In this document: positions 45,795 to 57,400 of the stretch, one piece after another
Position numbering within the stretch: the first letter of the stretch is position 1
Layout: each line of letters starts with the position of its first letter
Assembly (NCBI GenBank): GCA_033026295.1
Contig: CM065189.1
Location: forward strand, 5,721,203 to 5,785,202
Length of the DNA stretch: 64,000 nt
Direction of reading: 5' to 3'
Source: Channa striata
Taxonomy: Eukaryota > Chordata > Actinopteri > Anabantiformes > Channidae
The notes under the pieces: generated by a model
Seen by the model: only the letters and a program-made list of their open reading frames with translations
Database searches by the model: none
Told to the model about the DNA's origin: nothing
Program-made: the position numbers and the translations under genes

Positions 45795-48700
45795 CTGAAA
45801 AAATACAGAGAAAAATTAAAATAAAGCAGTGCCAAAGGGCATAGACACGCCAAGACATCAAAGGACTGTGGTTACACAAACTAGACAAACAGCATTAGCT
45901 TATGGTTTTAGCACCACTACACATGATTAGCTGAACATCCAATCAAAAGTCCCTCTCTCGTTGATCGTGGTGCTAAAAAGTAGTGCAGATGACCAACTGT
46001 TTCTACTGTATTTTATGGTATCACACCACCATGTACAGTATCATCATGGCATGATTATTACACTCGCATTACAGTGTATGGTAAACGTCTGCAGTAATAT
46101 AACACACCTGTGGGATGCTAATAAAACAGGTATAGAGAGTCCTGTTTTCTCCCCTTTAAGTGTGTATCTCGTATTCATTGTTTCAGATACTCAAACTTAA
46201 TTTTGAATTGTCAAAGGCAACCTGGACAAACAAAACACAACTTTCAGATAATAACTGTATGCATTAAAATACATTTTATTTTAATATCTAAATCACCAAT
46301 GGAAAAAGTAATTGCCCTCACAATTTTTCCTAATAGCTAGTGCAGTTTTATAATTTTTATCCCTATTCATCTTAATCTTATGCTTGGGATGCTTGTGTGG
46401 TTGTGTAACATACAATCCAAATATACAATCTTATTCAAAATACTGGAACAGTAAGACTAACTCATTAAATACATTTGGCAAGAAAAGATAAATATGAAAC
46501 AGATGTTCAGAATCTCAAAGATTTAATTTGATGCTTTATACATCTCCATTAAATCAAACAAACAAATTAAAACATAGAAAACAGCACTTTTTGTATCAGA
46601 TGACCAAATTGTAGGTGGGCAATAATATTTGAACGGGTAGTTTTAAAGTAAATTTAAAGGCCCAAACCAGCAGGTTTCCCCAGCAGGTGAAATATTTGGG
46701 TTGAGGTCTGGTGATCAGCTTTGTCAGCCTAAAACCTTCACCTTTCCCCCTGGGTGAAGTCCCTCGCTGAGCGGATAGCATGCTGTGGATCATTGTCTTT
46801 CTGCATAATGAAGTTCCTCCCCATTAGAATTGAAGCATTTCTCTGTTTTTGCAGACATATTGTTTTAGTACACATCCACTATGCTTAACTTTATCCACAC
46901 ATTATATTTCGTTCCAGAACTTTTATGGATTATCTCTACTTTTTAAACGTTTGCGTACCTTTTAAAAAAACAAATTTCAGCTTGACTTTCGGAATCACAT
47001 CTATTTTTTATCCAACATACACTCCAGTCCAAAATTATTGTAACAGTGAGGCCATTTCCTTTATGTCATGGCTTGGGCTGCATGGCTTCTTCTGGGATGG
47101 GCTCATTAATCTTCACTAATTGTGTAACACATAATTGCAGCAGCAAAATGAACTCAGAAGTCTACAGAAACATTTTGCCTGCCGATTTAGGAAAGATGCA
47201 ACCAAACTGAGTGGGAGATACTTCATCAGGCAGCAAGATAACAACCCGAAACACAATGCCAACACAAACAAAGGAGTCAAGGACAGGAAGTGGAAGGTTT
47301 TACACTGGCGAGGTCGACCTTCAGACCTAAACACTATATAGCCGCATTTTACCTTCCAAAGAGGAGACTGAAGGGATTATCCCATCAAAACAAAGAACAA
47401 CTGAGAAAGGCTGCAGTACAAGCCTAAGAGCATCACAAAAGAAGAATGTGGACGTTTGGTGATGTCAGTGGGTCACAGCCAGCAAAAGATTCGCAGCTAA
47501 ATATTAATTCTTATTTGCTTTATTTTATTCTAAGTAAAAGTCTATCTGTTCTAATACGTTTGTTTACATGAAAAATGGGTGGGTTCAAACAAAATGTGCT
47601 GTATTCTGCTGTAAGTTGTGTATCAGATATAGATGTAAATACTTGAAAATAAAAGCTGAAATGTTGATCTCTTGTCTCATATTCATCTTCTGACATCCAA
47701 CCTAAATATTTTCAGTCTACAGCAAACATTAAGGAATTGGCCTCACTGTTCCAATACTTTTGGAGGAGATTGTCTACAATCTAAAGCTAAAACCCAAATA
47801 CCCACCACTCTCATGTTCAAATAATTTTCCCACATAATATTTTGGTAATCTAAAACAAAATGTCTTATCTCATATGTATTGAAATGCTATAGCATGATAT
47901 AAATGCTTAGATTGTAAACTTTTAAATCTTTAGATTCTGAACTCATATGTCTTCAGTCTTCTTACTCACGAACTGCATATGCTCACCTTGAAGCATGGTT
48001 TCTTTCCCGATTATTAATTGTGTCTGACAATGGCAATGCAGTAGTACAGTCCCAGGTCACCTGCTTCAACACCAGTGATTACCAGTGCCAGAGATCGATT
48101 CACTAACGCCACTGAGAAACGAGGGCTGAGCTGAAATTCTAAAAAACAAACAAAAAACAGAAAGTGGCAGAAGTTCCCACCAAAAGGATTGCCTGAACCA
48201 AGTCCAGAGAGGGACAAATGAAACCCAACCGTACACACACTATACGGTTTATCCAATATTTATTGTATTTTATTCCTCTATTTTGTTTTATCTGTACGGC
48301 GACATTGAGTGTCATGAAAGGCGCCTGGAAATAAAATGCAATCAATTATTGTTCTTCTTATTATTAATATTACTTCTGCCTGGATGGGACAGTGCCTCTC
48401 ACCCAAAATAACTGCACAGCAAGGATATACTTCATGTTGCCTTCCTCCTTGATTCCAGTTATGCATTGTTTGCATTCAAGCAAGTAAGATTAGTTCATTG
48501 TTTACATCTCCACCTAACCCCCCAGTTTACAGCTAAATAATATGTATGTATAACAGTGTTCTGTCATTACAAATTACAATGTTGTTCCTCTGTCTGAGCT
48601 CAACCAAAGGAAATACAGTCACATCCTACCTTGGACTAGTTGTCCCTCTCTGAGGCCGGCACAGAGGACTATTGCTGGGGCAAGATCTGGATTGTGCTTA

Positions 48701-50286
48701 AACCACGTTGTATGGTAAAAGTAGGATGTGTTACAGCCCAGAGTAACTGTTGAACCCAACTGGACATGCTGAACCTCAGCAGCAGGAACAAATGGCATCC
48801 ACAATCCAGTCATGGTGATCAATCCTACAGTCAATCACATGGACATCAACTTTGCATATGTACAATGAACTCTGATCTTACATACTTTTGACACAGAAAA
48901 AAAAAAACTTAACACATAGAAAATTTGCTCTAAAGTACTTTTAAACTAGCAATTCCTGTACTTTTTGTCACAACAACAAAATTTTGGACTGGCTGCACCC
49001 TGGAGTAACACATAAAGCAAGTGCACTTTATTTGAAGTCATTCCTGTAGGTGTTTTAAAAGGCCCATACGTTTAATTTGAAAGTGTTTGTGTTCCTACAG
49101 GATTTGCCTGTAGTGTCAGAACCTGAAGCCTCTGTGGGAGTATGTACTAGATTAAATGTAAGGCTGAACAATAAAGGAGTCTAGATGGGGCAACGTGTCA
49201 GGGCCAGACTGTGTTATGATGGTAGAGGAACTATTAAAGCCTCAACTAAAACAACATGCACGAGGAATCACAAGAGGAGCTTTCATTTTCAACTTAACGT
49301 TTTTATGTAATTAGTAATTTGTATTCCATTTTGAATTCCACTCATTTTACAGTGTCAGTGATGCTCTCAATAATTCATACAATTGGCCAAATTTAAATTC
49401 TCATTGAGCATGATTACACAGCGGGCCATTGTCCACTTTATTTAACCTACTGTTTCACAGAATGTTTGAGTCTGAGTTTTTTCCATGACCCCTCTGGTTA
49501 CACTCAGAGATCTGTGTTTCTCAATATTACACAAAATATAATCCATGGTTCTCCACCAGCATGTGCAATTCAACTATTATGCAAATAGACACTCAGTTCT
49601 CTGTTAGACTTCACAAGCCTCACAAATTTACTAATGTCATCAATAATCCTTGATGCCATAGAACTCTCTTACATAATTGTGAATGCACAGGTCCTTTTAT
49701 TTGGTTTCCCAGTTTACATAGTTTTCAATGAATTATATACTTTAATGAGCAATAACATAAAGGTCTTTACAAAAGGATGTCTTAGCTGCCATCAGTACAC
49801 CTGGTTAGAAGGAGTATACCAGTTGTATCAAGTTATCCTTTTGTAGTTTGGTTACTTTTTTCTTTATTTTGCCAATGATATACACAGTCTATCGACAAAT
49901 ACACCAATCTGCATCAACGTTGGTTCTAATGTTGTGGTCAGAGGTCAGCAAGGCAATAGATGTAATCAGTTTATGGCTGCGCAGCCGCGTGTACAACATG
50001 CTGCAGTGAGTATTGTGATTGAAAATCGAACGAAATCAAATGGAATAATCCTACTGCTGCCACCATATTCAGTACAACAAAGCAAGTTATATGTCGTTGT
50101 TACTTTCACTTGACACCTTGGCTGAGCAAGTTGTTAGGACCCAACCGTATTCAACTTTCATCTTATGAAAAGTGAAATTGTCTCGTATGTTATATTAAAC
50201 TTACTTCTTGTTTTTCTAAAATAGTGGTACAGAATAGCGTGCATTTACTCACCAACAATAAATATCTTAATCCATTCAGACTTCAT
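45631..50286 (-). CDS. Single V-set immunoglobulin-domain receptor-like gene, four exons, frame broken in exon 3
   Basis: Coding exons on the minus strand are 50286-50253, 48824-48630, 48138-47987 and 45794-45631, all with GT-AG ends. Exon 1 and exon 2 encode a signal peptide (MKSEWIKIFIVG then LITMTGLWMPFVPA). Exons 2 and 3 together form one V-set domain with Cys42, Trp52, Cys110, the DLGLYYC motif and N-linked sites at Asn43 and Asn90. Exon 4 encodes a membrane segment (MVVGFGLLIMALSVWI) and a short tail without an ITIM. Introns 1 and 2 are phase 1, and exon 4 needs phase 1, but exon 3 is 152 bases, one short of a multiple of three. The frame therefore stops at 48016-48014 after 117 residues, before the membrane exon. 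It resembles teleost immune-type Ig receptors, though no named family can be fixed. It could be a pseudogene, a variant allele or a secreted form. Confidence 0.65.
46433..47030 (-). mobile_element. Tc1-like transposon remnant with minus-strand transposase fragment
   Basis: The left terminus 'caaaatactggaacagtaag' (46436) belongs to the CAAAAGTATTGGAACAGTGAGG terminal-repeat family. On the minus strand near 46800 a transposase fragment reads FIMQKDNDPQHAIRS, matching the QDNDPKH block around the second catalytic Asp of Tc1 transposases. Stops and frameshifts interrupt it. It lies in the last intron of the Ig gene. Confidence 0.65.
47028..47769 (+). mobile_element. Second Tc1-like remnant with plus-strand transposase fragment
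   Basis: It starts at 47028 with 'tccaaaattattgtaacagt' and ends at 47769 with the inverted copy 'cactgttccaatacttttgg'. The frame at 47135-47341 contains RQQDNNPKHNA and WRGRPSDLN, the transposase block around the second catalytic Asp. It directly adjoins the previous remnant, so three copies of one terminal repeat lie within 1.3 kb. Confidence 0.7.
47987..48138 (-). CDS. Ig gene exon 3: second half of the V domain, one base short
   Basis: The acceptor is TTTGTTTTTTAG and the donor CAAG/GTGAGC. It encodes SPRFSVALVNRSLALVITGV and DLGLYYC, the end of a V-set fold. Two adjacent TAA codons (48016-48011) follow in the running frame. In the frame needed for exon 4 the 3' end of this exon reads as a short J-like IIGKETMLQ stretch. 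Confidence 0.68.
48630..48824 (-). CDS. Ig gene exon 2: end of signal peptide and first half of the V domain
   Basis: This 195-base exon is phase 1 on both sides. It contains VQLGSTVTLGCNTS (first V-domain Cys), TTWFKHNPD (core Trp) and an extra Cys in IVLCAG. The acceptor is TGACTGTAG and the donor CAAG/GTAGGA. Confidence 0.7.
48825..50252 (-). other. Ig gene intron 1: nothing recognised
   Basis: AT-rich sequence with no conserved frame or clear transposon end. Confidence 0.35.
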
Positions 50287-51700
50287 TTTCTTCTATCTGC
50301 TTTTTTTCCTGCCTTGACATTGACGTGATGGGCAAACAGACCACAAAGACTTCCTTTAAACAGCTAAAGCCACTGTTTCCACTGAAGAACCATTTCTATA
50401 TTTCAACTGTAACGACTTTCACTTTGTCTTTGAGACAAAACTTCATTTTAGTTTAAAGCTTTCCATATGTTTTAGAACTTCAAGCAGTACAGTCTAGGAA
50501 TAGCTGAAAATGTTTCCATAAAACTAACTGCTAATTTTGTATTACTTTGGATGAAAATGCTTATGTGTGTTATTTCACAGAGTATAATTTTTGTTCTATT
50601 GTATTTACTTCTGTTTAGTTTTAGTCACCTTTGCTTTTCTTTCATATTCAGTTTTCATCTAAAGTAATTTACCTGCCCTTTATACAGTATTTCGCTTGTT
50701 TTCTAGTTTTTTGTCACTAGTGAAGGACTTGAAACTGTGCTAACATCTACAAGGTGTATATTAAACAAAGTTGGATCAGTTTAAATTTTAATACTTAATG
50801 TTTGTCACTGCATCCACAGTGAACTGACTTCAAGGGAAGTGAAAACCACAGTTAGTCATAAAGTCTTATGGACAGTATTCAGGCATGAAACTCCATGTTT
50901 AACTTCTGTGTTAAAACCGAAGATCGAGGGAAACATATTAGAACATAAAATCCGACATTTGGTTACAAAAACAGTTTAAAACAAAAAGGTCTCAGACAAG
51001 AGCATGATGCGCTATGATGTCCACGATGTGATGAAGGGTCAGTAATGCTGAGTGATTTTCTCCTGTGTTGGTCAGTGTAAACAAACATGGCACACATGAA
51101 ATCTTACGAATAACAAGGTTAAACAAATCTTATGGTCTAAGTGACAATTTCTAGTTATAGAAGCATTTTAAAACCAGATGCAACTTGAATTAGGTGCAAA
51201 TGATGAAAGGTGCTAATACAGTAAATGTAAAACTGCAATCAACCTTTGCTTTTGTTCAAAAGATCTCTTAGTGTGTACTGACATGTGGTTAATACATGAC
51301 ATGTGTTATGCTTTTATTAAGAATCTACAGTAACAAAATGTAATTAGTATGTAAAACTGCAAAGTACAACATTTCCTGACATGTAGTAGAATAACAGTAA
51401 ATGTAACATAAACTGGAAATACTCCTGCACAGTAAAGTGAATCCAAAATTGTACAGTGCTTGAGTTCATGTATTTAATTACTCGCCATCTTAGTTTACGG
51501 TTTAGTTATAGTTTAAAGTTTCTGTAAAAAATATTCAGCATGAGAAAATGGTCAGAAGGTCAGATATTGTCAGCCTGATTGATGAGAACACACTCTCAAA
51601 TCAATTCCATTCTGATTCAGCGTGACGTGTCGAAAAACAGGACGGCACAGAGATATTTTGAAGTAATGATTCTAACTAATGTGCATACGAATAACCGGAA
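50287..51700. other. Intergenic between the Ig gene and rps6kb2
   Basis: The sequence is AT-rich with no gene recognised. The two genes are transcribed away from each other, so both promoters must lie in or next to this interval. Confidence 0.35.
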
Positions 51701-52300
51701 ATGACACGGAGCGTGTATCGACATTTGCGTGTTGCCTTTTCTTTTGCGACGCCTTGACGTAGTGACGTAAGAGGTCAAAGGCGCAGTCGACGACAACAAC
51801 CCGGCGCTTTCACGCTGGACAGGGAAGCATGAGTGGGACGTGAACGGCGTGTTTGACACACTGCACCGCGTTTCGTACACTGTCGGACTGCGGACGGACT
51901 CGAGGAACCACCGGATGAAGGAGCGTCTGCAGGTGAGACGCTAGCTAGCATTAGCATGGCCGTTAGCCCGCTGCCTGTCAGACAAGCTGTCAACGTGATG
52001 ATGACAGTTAACGCTCGTCCGTGAGGCGTCAGCTGGAACAAGTGCGACGGTTTTCAAGAAGAGGCCGCACCTTAAACATGCTGACCATGTCCAGTCAGGG
52101 ACACCACCGGAACATTAGCTGTCGTGTGTCGGCTTGCCATCGGAGCAGCTAGGATGCTAACGTGACGGCTAGCCGCCACACCAGCCCAGGACCAGCTTCA
52201 CCGAGAGGCTGTGTGACCGTCAGAGGCGTGATGTGGACGGAAGCCTGCTCGCTTGAGGCCAGGCCAACGTTCGGCGTTTAGCTGCAGCTAGGCCAAACTA
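51701..52300 (+). promoter_or_regulatory. CpG-rich promoter and 5' untranslated exon of rps6kb2
   Basis: CG density rises sharply at about 51700 and falls again by 52300. A consensus donor (CTGCAG/GTGAGA) ends a 5' exon at 51932. The next acceptor is at 52728-52729, one base before the main ATG. The transcription start itself cannot be located from sequence. Confidence 0.6.
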
Positions 52301-52784
52301 TTTGAATTTGACTCACCCAGAGAACCAGCTGGTTTCTGTGCTGATGACTCAACACTGTAATTAGTCAGATACAGTTTGAATGTCAGCCTTCCATTAAAAT
52401 AGGAAATAATTATACAACCATAACAGGTTGCTCGTTTATGTTTTACCTCCTGAATTTCTTTATGCAGAGACTAAGAAATGCAGAGTATTGTCATATGGAT
52501 TACAATTATTATGTTGTAGAATTTTTAGTCTGCACTTGCACGTACTACTGTAGTGCTCCGGTAATGTTACTTCTCTGCTCACAAGATAAAAAATAATGTC
52601 TCATAATAATGAGATTTATTATTATTTCTTTAACTGTATTGAATTTCTGCTCGTGAAACTGAGTGTTGATGAGCTTCGGTTTAAATGAAACACAATGAAC
52701 CGTTTGACTGTTATGTTCCTCTTTTTCAGGATGGCAGGAGTGTTCGACATAGACTTGGAGACCGAGGATGTCAGCGATACCGAG
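51915..52784 (+). other. Upstream ORF overlapping the rps6kb2 start codon
   Basis: An ATG at 51915 in the 5' exon, read through the splice 51932 to 52730, gives a 25-codon frame (MKERLQDGRSVRHRLGDRGC...) that stops at the TGA formed in the first bases of the next coding exon (near 54235). It overlaps the main start in another frame. Its context is weak (C at -3), while the main ATG has A at -3 and G at +4, so leaky scanning should favour S6K. Confidence 0.4.
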
Positions 52785-54490
52785 GTCTGTGTTCCACATT
52801 AAACTAATGGGATAAGAAAACGAAAGATTGGATTTCATCTAATGCCTTTTGAATGTCAAACCACGCCCCCTTACACTGAAATGGCATGTAAGGGGATTAA
52901 ACATAACATAATATTAATAATAATACATTCAGTTTGTACAGTTTTTTTCTTCATCATCAAAAGTACAGTAACAAACATTTGTCAAGGAGTGTAAAAAAAG
53001 TTACATAAAATCATGAAAATTATATTGGTGCAAAAGTTTGCTCCCTCTTGATGAATTTCTTAAAAACCCTAACTAACTGAAATTAACTTCTAATGAAGGA
53101 AAATTTGTTCTAGCTAAATGTGTTATAAAAAAGAAGTCTTTACTCTTTTTGCCCTTTCAAAACAAGGGGATGCAAACTTTTGCACCCAAATGCATGAAAG
53201 AAACCCCATTTTTAAACTGTTGGTATGATGTGTGAAACGTAAATAAAAAATCAATTGACAACTTTGACAGACATTTTTAAATGAGACATTTGCCTTTTTT
53301 TCATACATATGCATTGAATTTGATGCTAGTAGCACATTTAAACACACATTTAAAAAAGTTTACAACAGTTTTGCATTACTTCTTCTTTTAACACTCCATA
53401 ACTGTTTGTGAACTGAGGAGACCATTTATTTTGGTTTTCTACGAAAAAAGAACCTCCACTGTTGCATTTTTTTACTTCTACTACTTCATAATGAACTAAT
53501 TATTTTCAGTGGGTGACAGGTGTGACTGCAGTCCAGACCTGGACAAATACATCATTGGATAAATACGTCATCTGGATGGCAGCCTATGTTTGTCCTAAAC
53601 CCACATACTGTATATTGTCTAGTAGTAATATGGGCAGCACAGATGAGGAAGTTACCCATGTTTTTGAACTAATACAGCCCGATACATCACAGGTCCTGAA
53701 TACTAAAATGTGCACTAATGACAAGTCAGATGGTTCTTTTCCACTTAAGCATGGAGGAAAAGAGTTTAGCATTTTGATTCATCAGAGCATGGGGCAGTTT
53801 TTTCACTTCACCTCAGTCCATTTTAATGTGCCTATGTTTAGAGATGGTGGTTTCCTCTCTGGGTGTTGTGTGTTTCTTTGCACGGTTGTTTGAACTTTCA
53901 TTTATGAATGCAAACTGTGTTCACTGGCAGGGGTCTCTAGAGGTGTTCCAGAGCTGGCTGCCATCAAATTGAAGATCATGATGAAAAAAACAAAACAATA
54001 ACAATACAAAAAAACAAGTTATAAATCATTTGTTACTTTTTACCTTCTACAAACTTTTCTGGAAACAAAGATTTCATTGGAATAGGATTTTACCTACTTT
54101 ATAATTAATATTATGAAGATGATGATGCAAAGATAACTCTTCTTTTTTTTTTTTTTTACAAAAGTCAGGTTAACATTTTCTGTACGTTTATTACTACTGT
54201 TGATTATTGTTGCCGTGTTTTCTTATTTGTAGGATGATGTGTGTGACTTCATTGTGACAGAACCAGAGAAGTAAGATTAATTGATGATAAAATCTTAAAA
54301 AACATATGCATTTTTTAAAATATATTGATTTATTTCTAACTATTGTGAATCTTCCATTCTCATCCTTTATCCTAGTGTTCAGACAACGGAGGTAGAATTG
54401 ACCAGTGAAAGTGTCAATAGAGGCAATGAGAGAGTCGGCCCTGACTGCTTTGAGCTTCTTACTGTGCTGGGAAAAGGAGCCTATGGCAAG
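52731..54490 (+). CDS. rps6kb2: rps6kb2 first three coding exons: TOS motif and P-loop
   Basis: The exons are 52731-52784, 54233-54270 and 54376-54490. They encode MAGVFDIDLETEDVSDTE, an acidic stretch, ELTSESVNRGNERVGPDCFE and the P-loop LGKGAYGK. FDIDL is the mTOR-signalling motif that binds Raptor. The third P-loop-region residue is Ala where mammalian S6Ks have Gly (GKGGYG); the two conserved flanking glycines remain. Confidence 0.93.
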
Positions 54491-57400
54491 GTGAATGTAC
54501 ATGCTGGTAGTGCGCATTTAACCTTTTTGTTTTATTGTAACCTGGAAAAGTAAAGCTGAACTCTTTTGTAAATAAGCTTAAAAGGCCAAATGTTGATGAT
54601 AAATGTCAGTTGAAAACAGGGAAAAGAATTTGTTGTTTCTGATGTTTGGAGCAGTCAGTATTTGTACATTGCTGGGCAACAACTTCCAACACTACAGTAA
54701 ACATGACATTCTGACCTACCTTTTTACAGCACACCACTGTCTTATTTTGTGCGATTTTAATTTGAAATACAGTATCTTCTTTAAGGTTTTTCAGGTGAGG
54801 AAGGTTCAAGGTGCCCAGACTGGGAAAATATTTGCCATGAAGGTCCTGAGAAAGGTTCGTTGACACAGCCCACAGTCCAATGCTTCATCCACAGACATAT
54901 TTTAGAATAAACAGAATATTTGATCCCGCTGCTTCTTGCACATTCCAAACACATGATGTGATCCAACTCATGATGCTTGTCCTTAATTTGCCGCTGTGTT
55001 GCCTTTCTCAACACTGCACTGTTTCTTTTGCACATTTTACTTCAGGCTAAGATCGTGCGTAATGCTAAAGACACAGCTCATACGCGTGCAGAGCGGGAGA
55101 TCCTGGAGACGGTGAGGCACCCGTTCATTGTGGATCTGCTCTATGCCTTCCAGACTGGGGGAAAACTCTACCTCATACTGGAGTGTCTGAGTGGTAAGAC
55201 AGAGATTGTGAGGGACGGGGAGCATATTAACATACAGTAGTTGTGTACACACTTTTTCAGATGCCTTCACTTGCAGCATTTACACATAGAAGGTAGTAGG
55301 GCAAGGGAGAGAGGGATGAGATGGATGAGAAAAAACTCCATAATGCCATTACTACATTTGTATGGTTATTTGTCTCCAGGGGGGGAACTGTTCATGCAGC
55401 TGGAGAAGGAAGGCATCTTCATGGAGGACACTGCTTGGTGAGAATGCTCTCTCCTCAGCCTAGTTTTGCTATAAATTTGGCATATCTGTAATTTCACGTT
55501 TGTACAGATTTAGCATAGTAATGATTTCAAATCATTTACTAGAAATCATTTCTAATGTTTAATTAAATTTAATTAATTTAGTTTAATTATGGACTGTGTG
55601 TTGTGTGTATAGTTTCTATTTAGGAGAGATCACACTGGCCCTCGGTCACCTCCACTCTAATGGGATTATTTACAGAGACCTTAAACCTGAAAACATCATG
55701 CTTAATCACCAAGGTAATATCCTGTGTCTTTACATATGAATATATGTAAATAAATGTAATCAAAGTGGAGACTGAATAGAAATATACCTGAAAGATGCAG
55801 CTGGGATCTTTGACTAATCAAACTTAGTTTGAAGTATTTTAAAACCACAAAATCCTTTTGGTAATACTTAAGCAGGTTTTGATATTAAGCTCATTTGGAA
55901 TGTATAGAGTTTTAAAGGTTTGGTGGAGGTGCTGTGCTATTAATTCTCATTAGATAGAGGCAAAATTGTTATGTTTCACTATACTAGTCAGTTTATTGGT
56001 AAAATTTAATATACTTTTAATGGTATAGAGTGTTATTTATTGTTGATGGATGAAAAAAAAAGTTTAACACTTAGTAAAGTGTCATAGCTATGTGTCAGTT
56101 TAAGATAAAATATCCTGCTTCTTTCAACTGTGGCAGAGTTTAAAGACTGTATCTGTGTGTTTGTCTCAAGACCTTTCAGTTCTGCTTGAGTTGTGTTTAA
56201 AAAAACACTGTAGACATCACATTTATTTTTCACTTCCTTGGTCAAGAAGCTGGAATATGCATTCCATTTGTCTTAACTTAGTTTATTTGTACTGGCCAAG
56301 CATTATTGTTAAGTCCTACCTAAACGTATAGCTTAGATTTTAATAATTAAATTATAAGAAAAACCCATGTTATTTAGTCATCAACTGATTCACAGGAATC
56401 TGCTTTTGAATTGTTGTTCTTCTGTGTTTAAATTGTTATCAAATCTCGAATAGAATCATTACTTAATGATAATCAGACATTGCTTTTGAATTGTGTTTCA
56501 ACAGAAGCATTTTGACAAACAAACTAATGAAACCGGCCTGGACAAACATGACTGTACCCCTGTCTATTTAGAGTCTGTGCTGTTTGCTATCATGGTGTGT
56601 ACCGCAAGTCAGATCAGGTGTGTGTTCACAGACGCAAGAAAGAAGCACAGAAACAAAAGAACACTGTACCTACTGTGAATCATGGAGGAGGCTCAGTTTG
56701 GTTCTGGGGCTGCTATGCTGCATCTGGCAGAGGGAGTCTTGAAACTGTCCCGGGTACAATGAAATCTCAAGAATACGAAGGCATTCTGAGGTGAAATGTG
56801 CTGCCCAGTGTCAGAAAGCTCGTGACCCAAAACACAAAGCTAACAGCGTACAAGAATGGCTAAGAAGAAAACATCGGACTATTCTGAAGTGGCCTACTAT
56901 GAGCTCTGATCCTAAATCCTATTAAAGATCTGTGGAAAGAACTGAAAAATGCAGTCTGGGGAAGGCAGTCCTTCAAACCTGACTCATCTGGAGCAGAATG
57001 ATCACGAGGAGTGGGCCATAATACCTGTCGACAGGTGCAGCAGTCTGATTAAGAGCTACGAAAATCACTTGATTGCAGTGATTGCCTCTAAATGTTGTGC
57101 AACAGAATATTAAGTTGTTGTTTTTTTTTTTACATTCCGTTTAACCACAATTCAAAAGCAATGTCTGATTTGCATTAGGCAACTTTTTGCACATTTTTAT
57201 TTATTATGGCTTTTGTCACTTTCAACTTATTTCAGTGACCATTGTGGGGTTTTCTTTCTTTAACAGAAGGTTACCAACAGTGCTGTCCACGTCTGCAGAG
57301 GTGCTTTAGTTTGACCAATAAAAAAAAAAAAAGACGTGTGTGAAAGAGTGTGAACACTGTATGGTTTGTTTGTTGTTTCCTGTTCTGTTTTGTGTCACGG

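Noticed and set aside
45631..50286. Naming the Ig gene as an NITR
   Set aside because: NITR V domains are usually encoded by one exon and often have ITIM tails; here the V domain is split and the tail has no ITIM, so a specific name is not justified.
54603..54863. 86-codon plus-strand open frame running into an rps6kb2 exon
   Set aside because: Its first part is intron sequence; the true exon begins at 54786 after TTTAAG, fixed by phase and kinase similarity.
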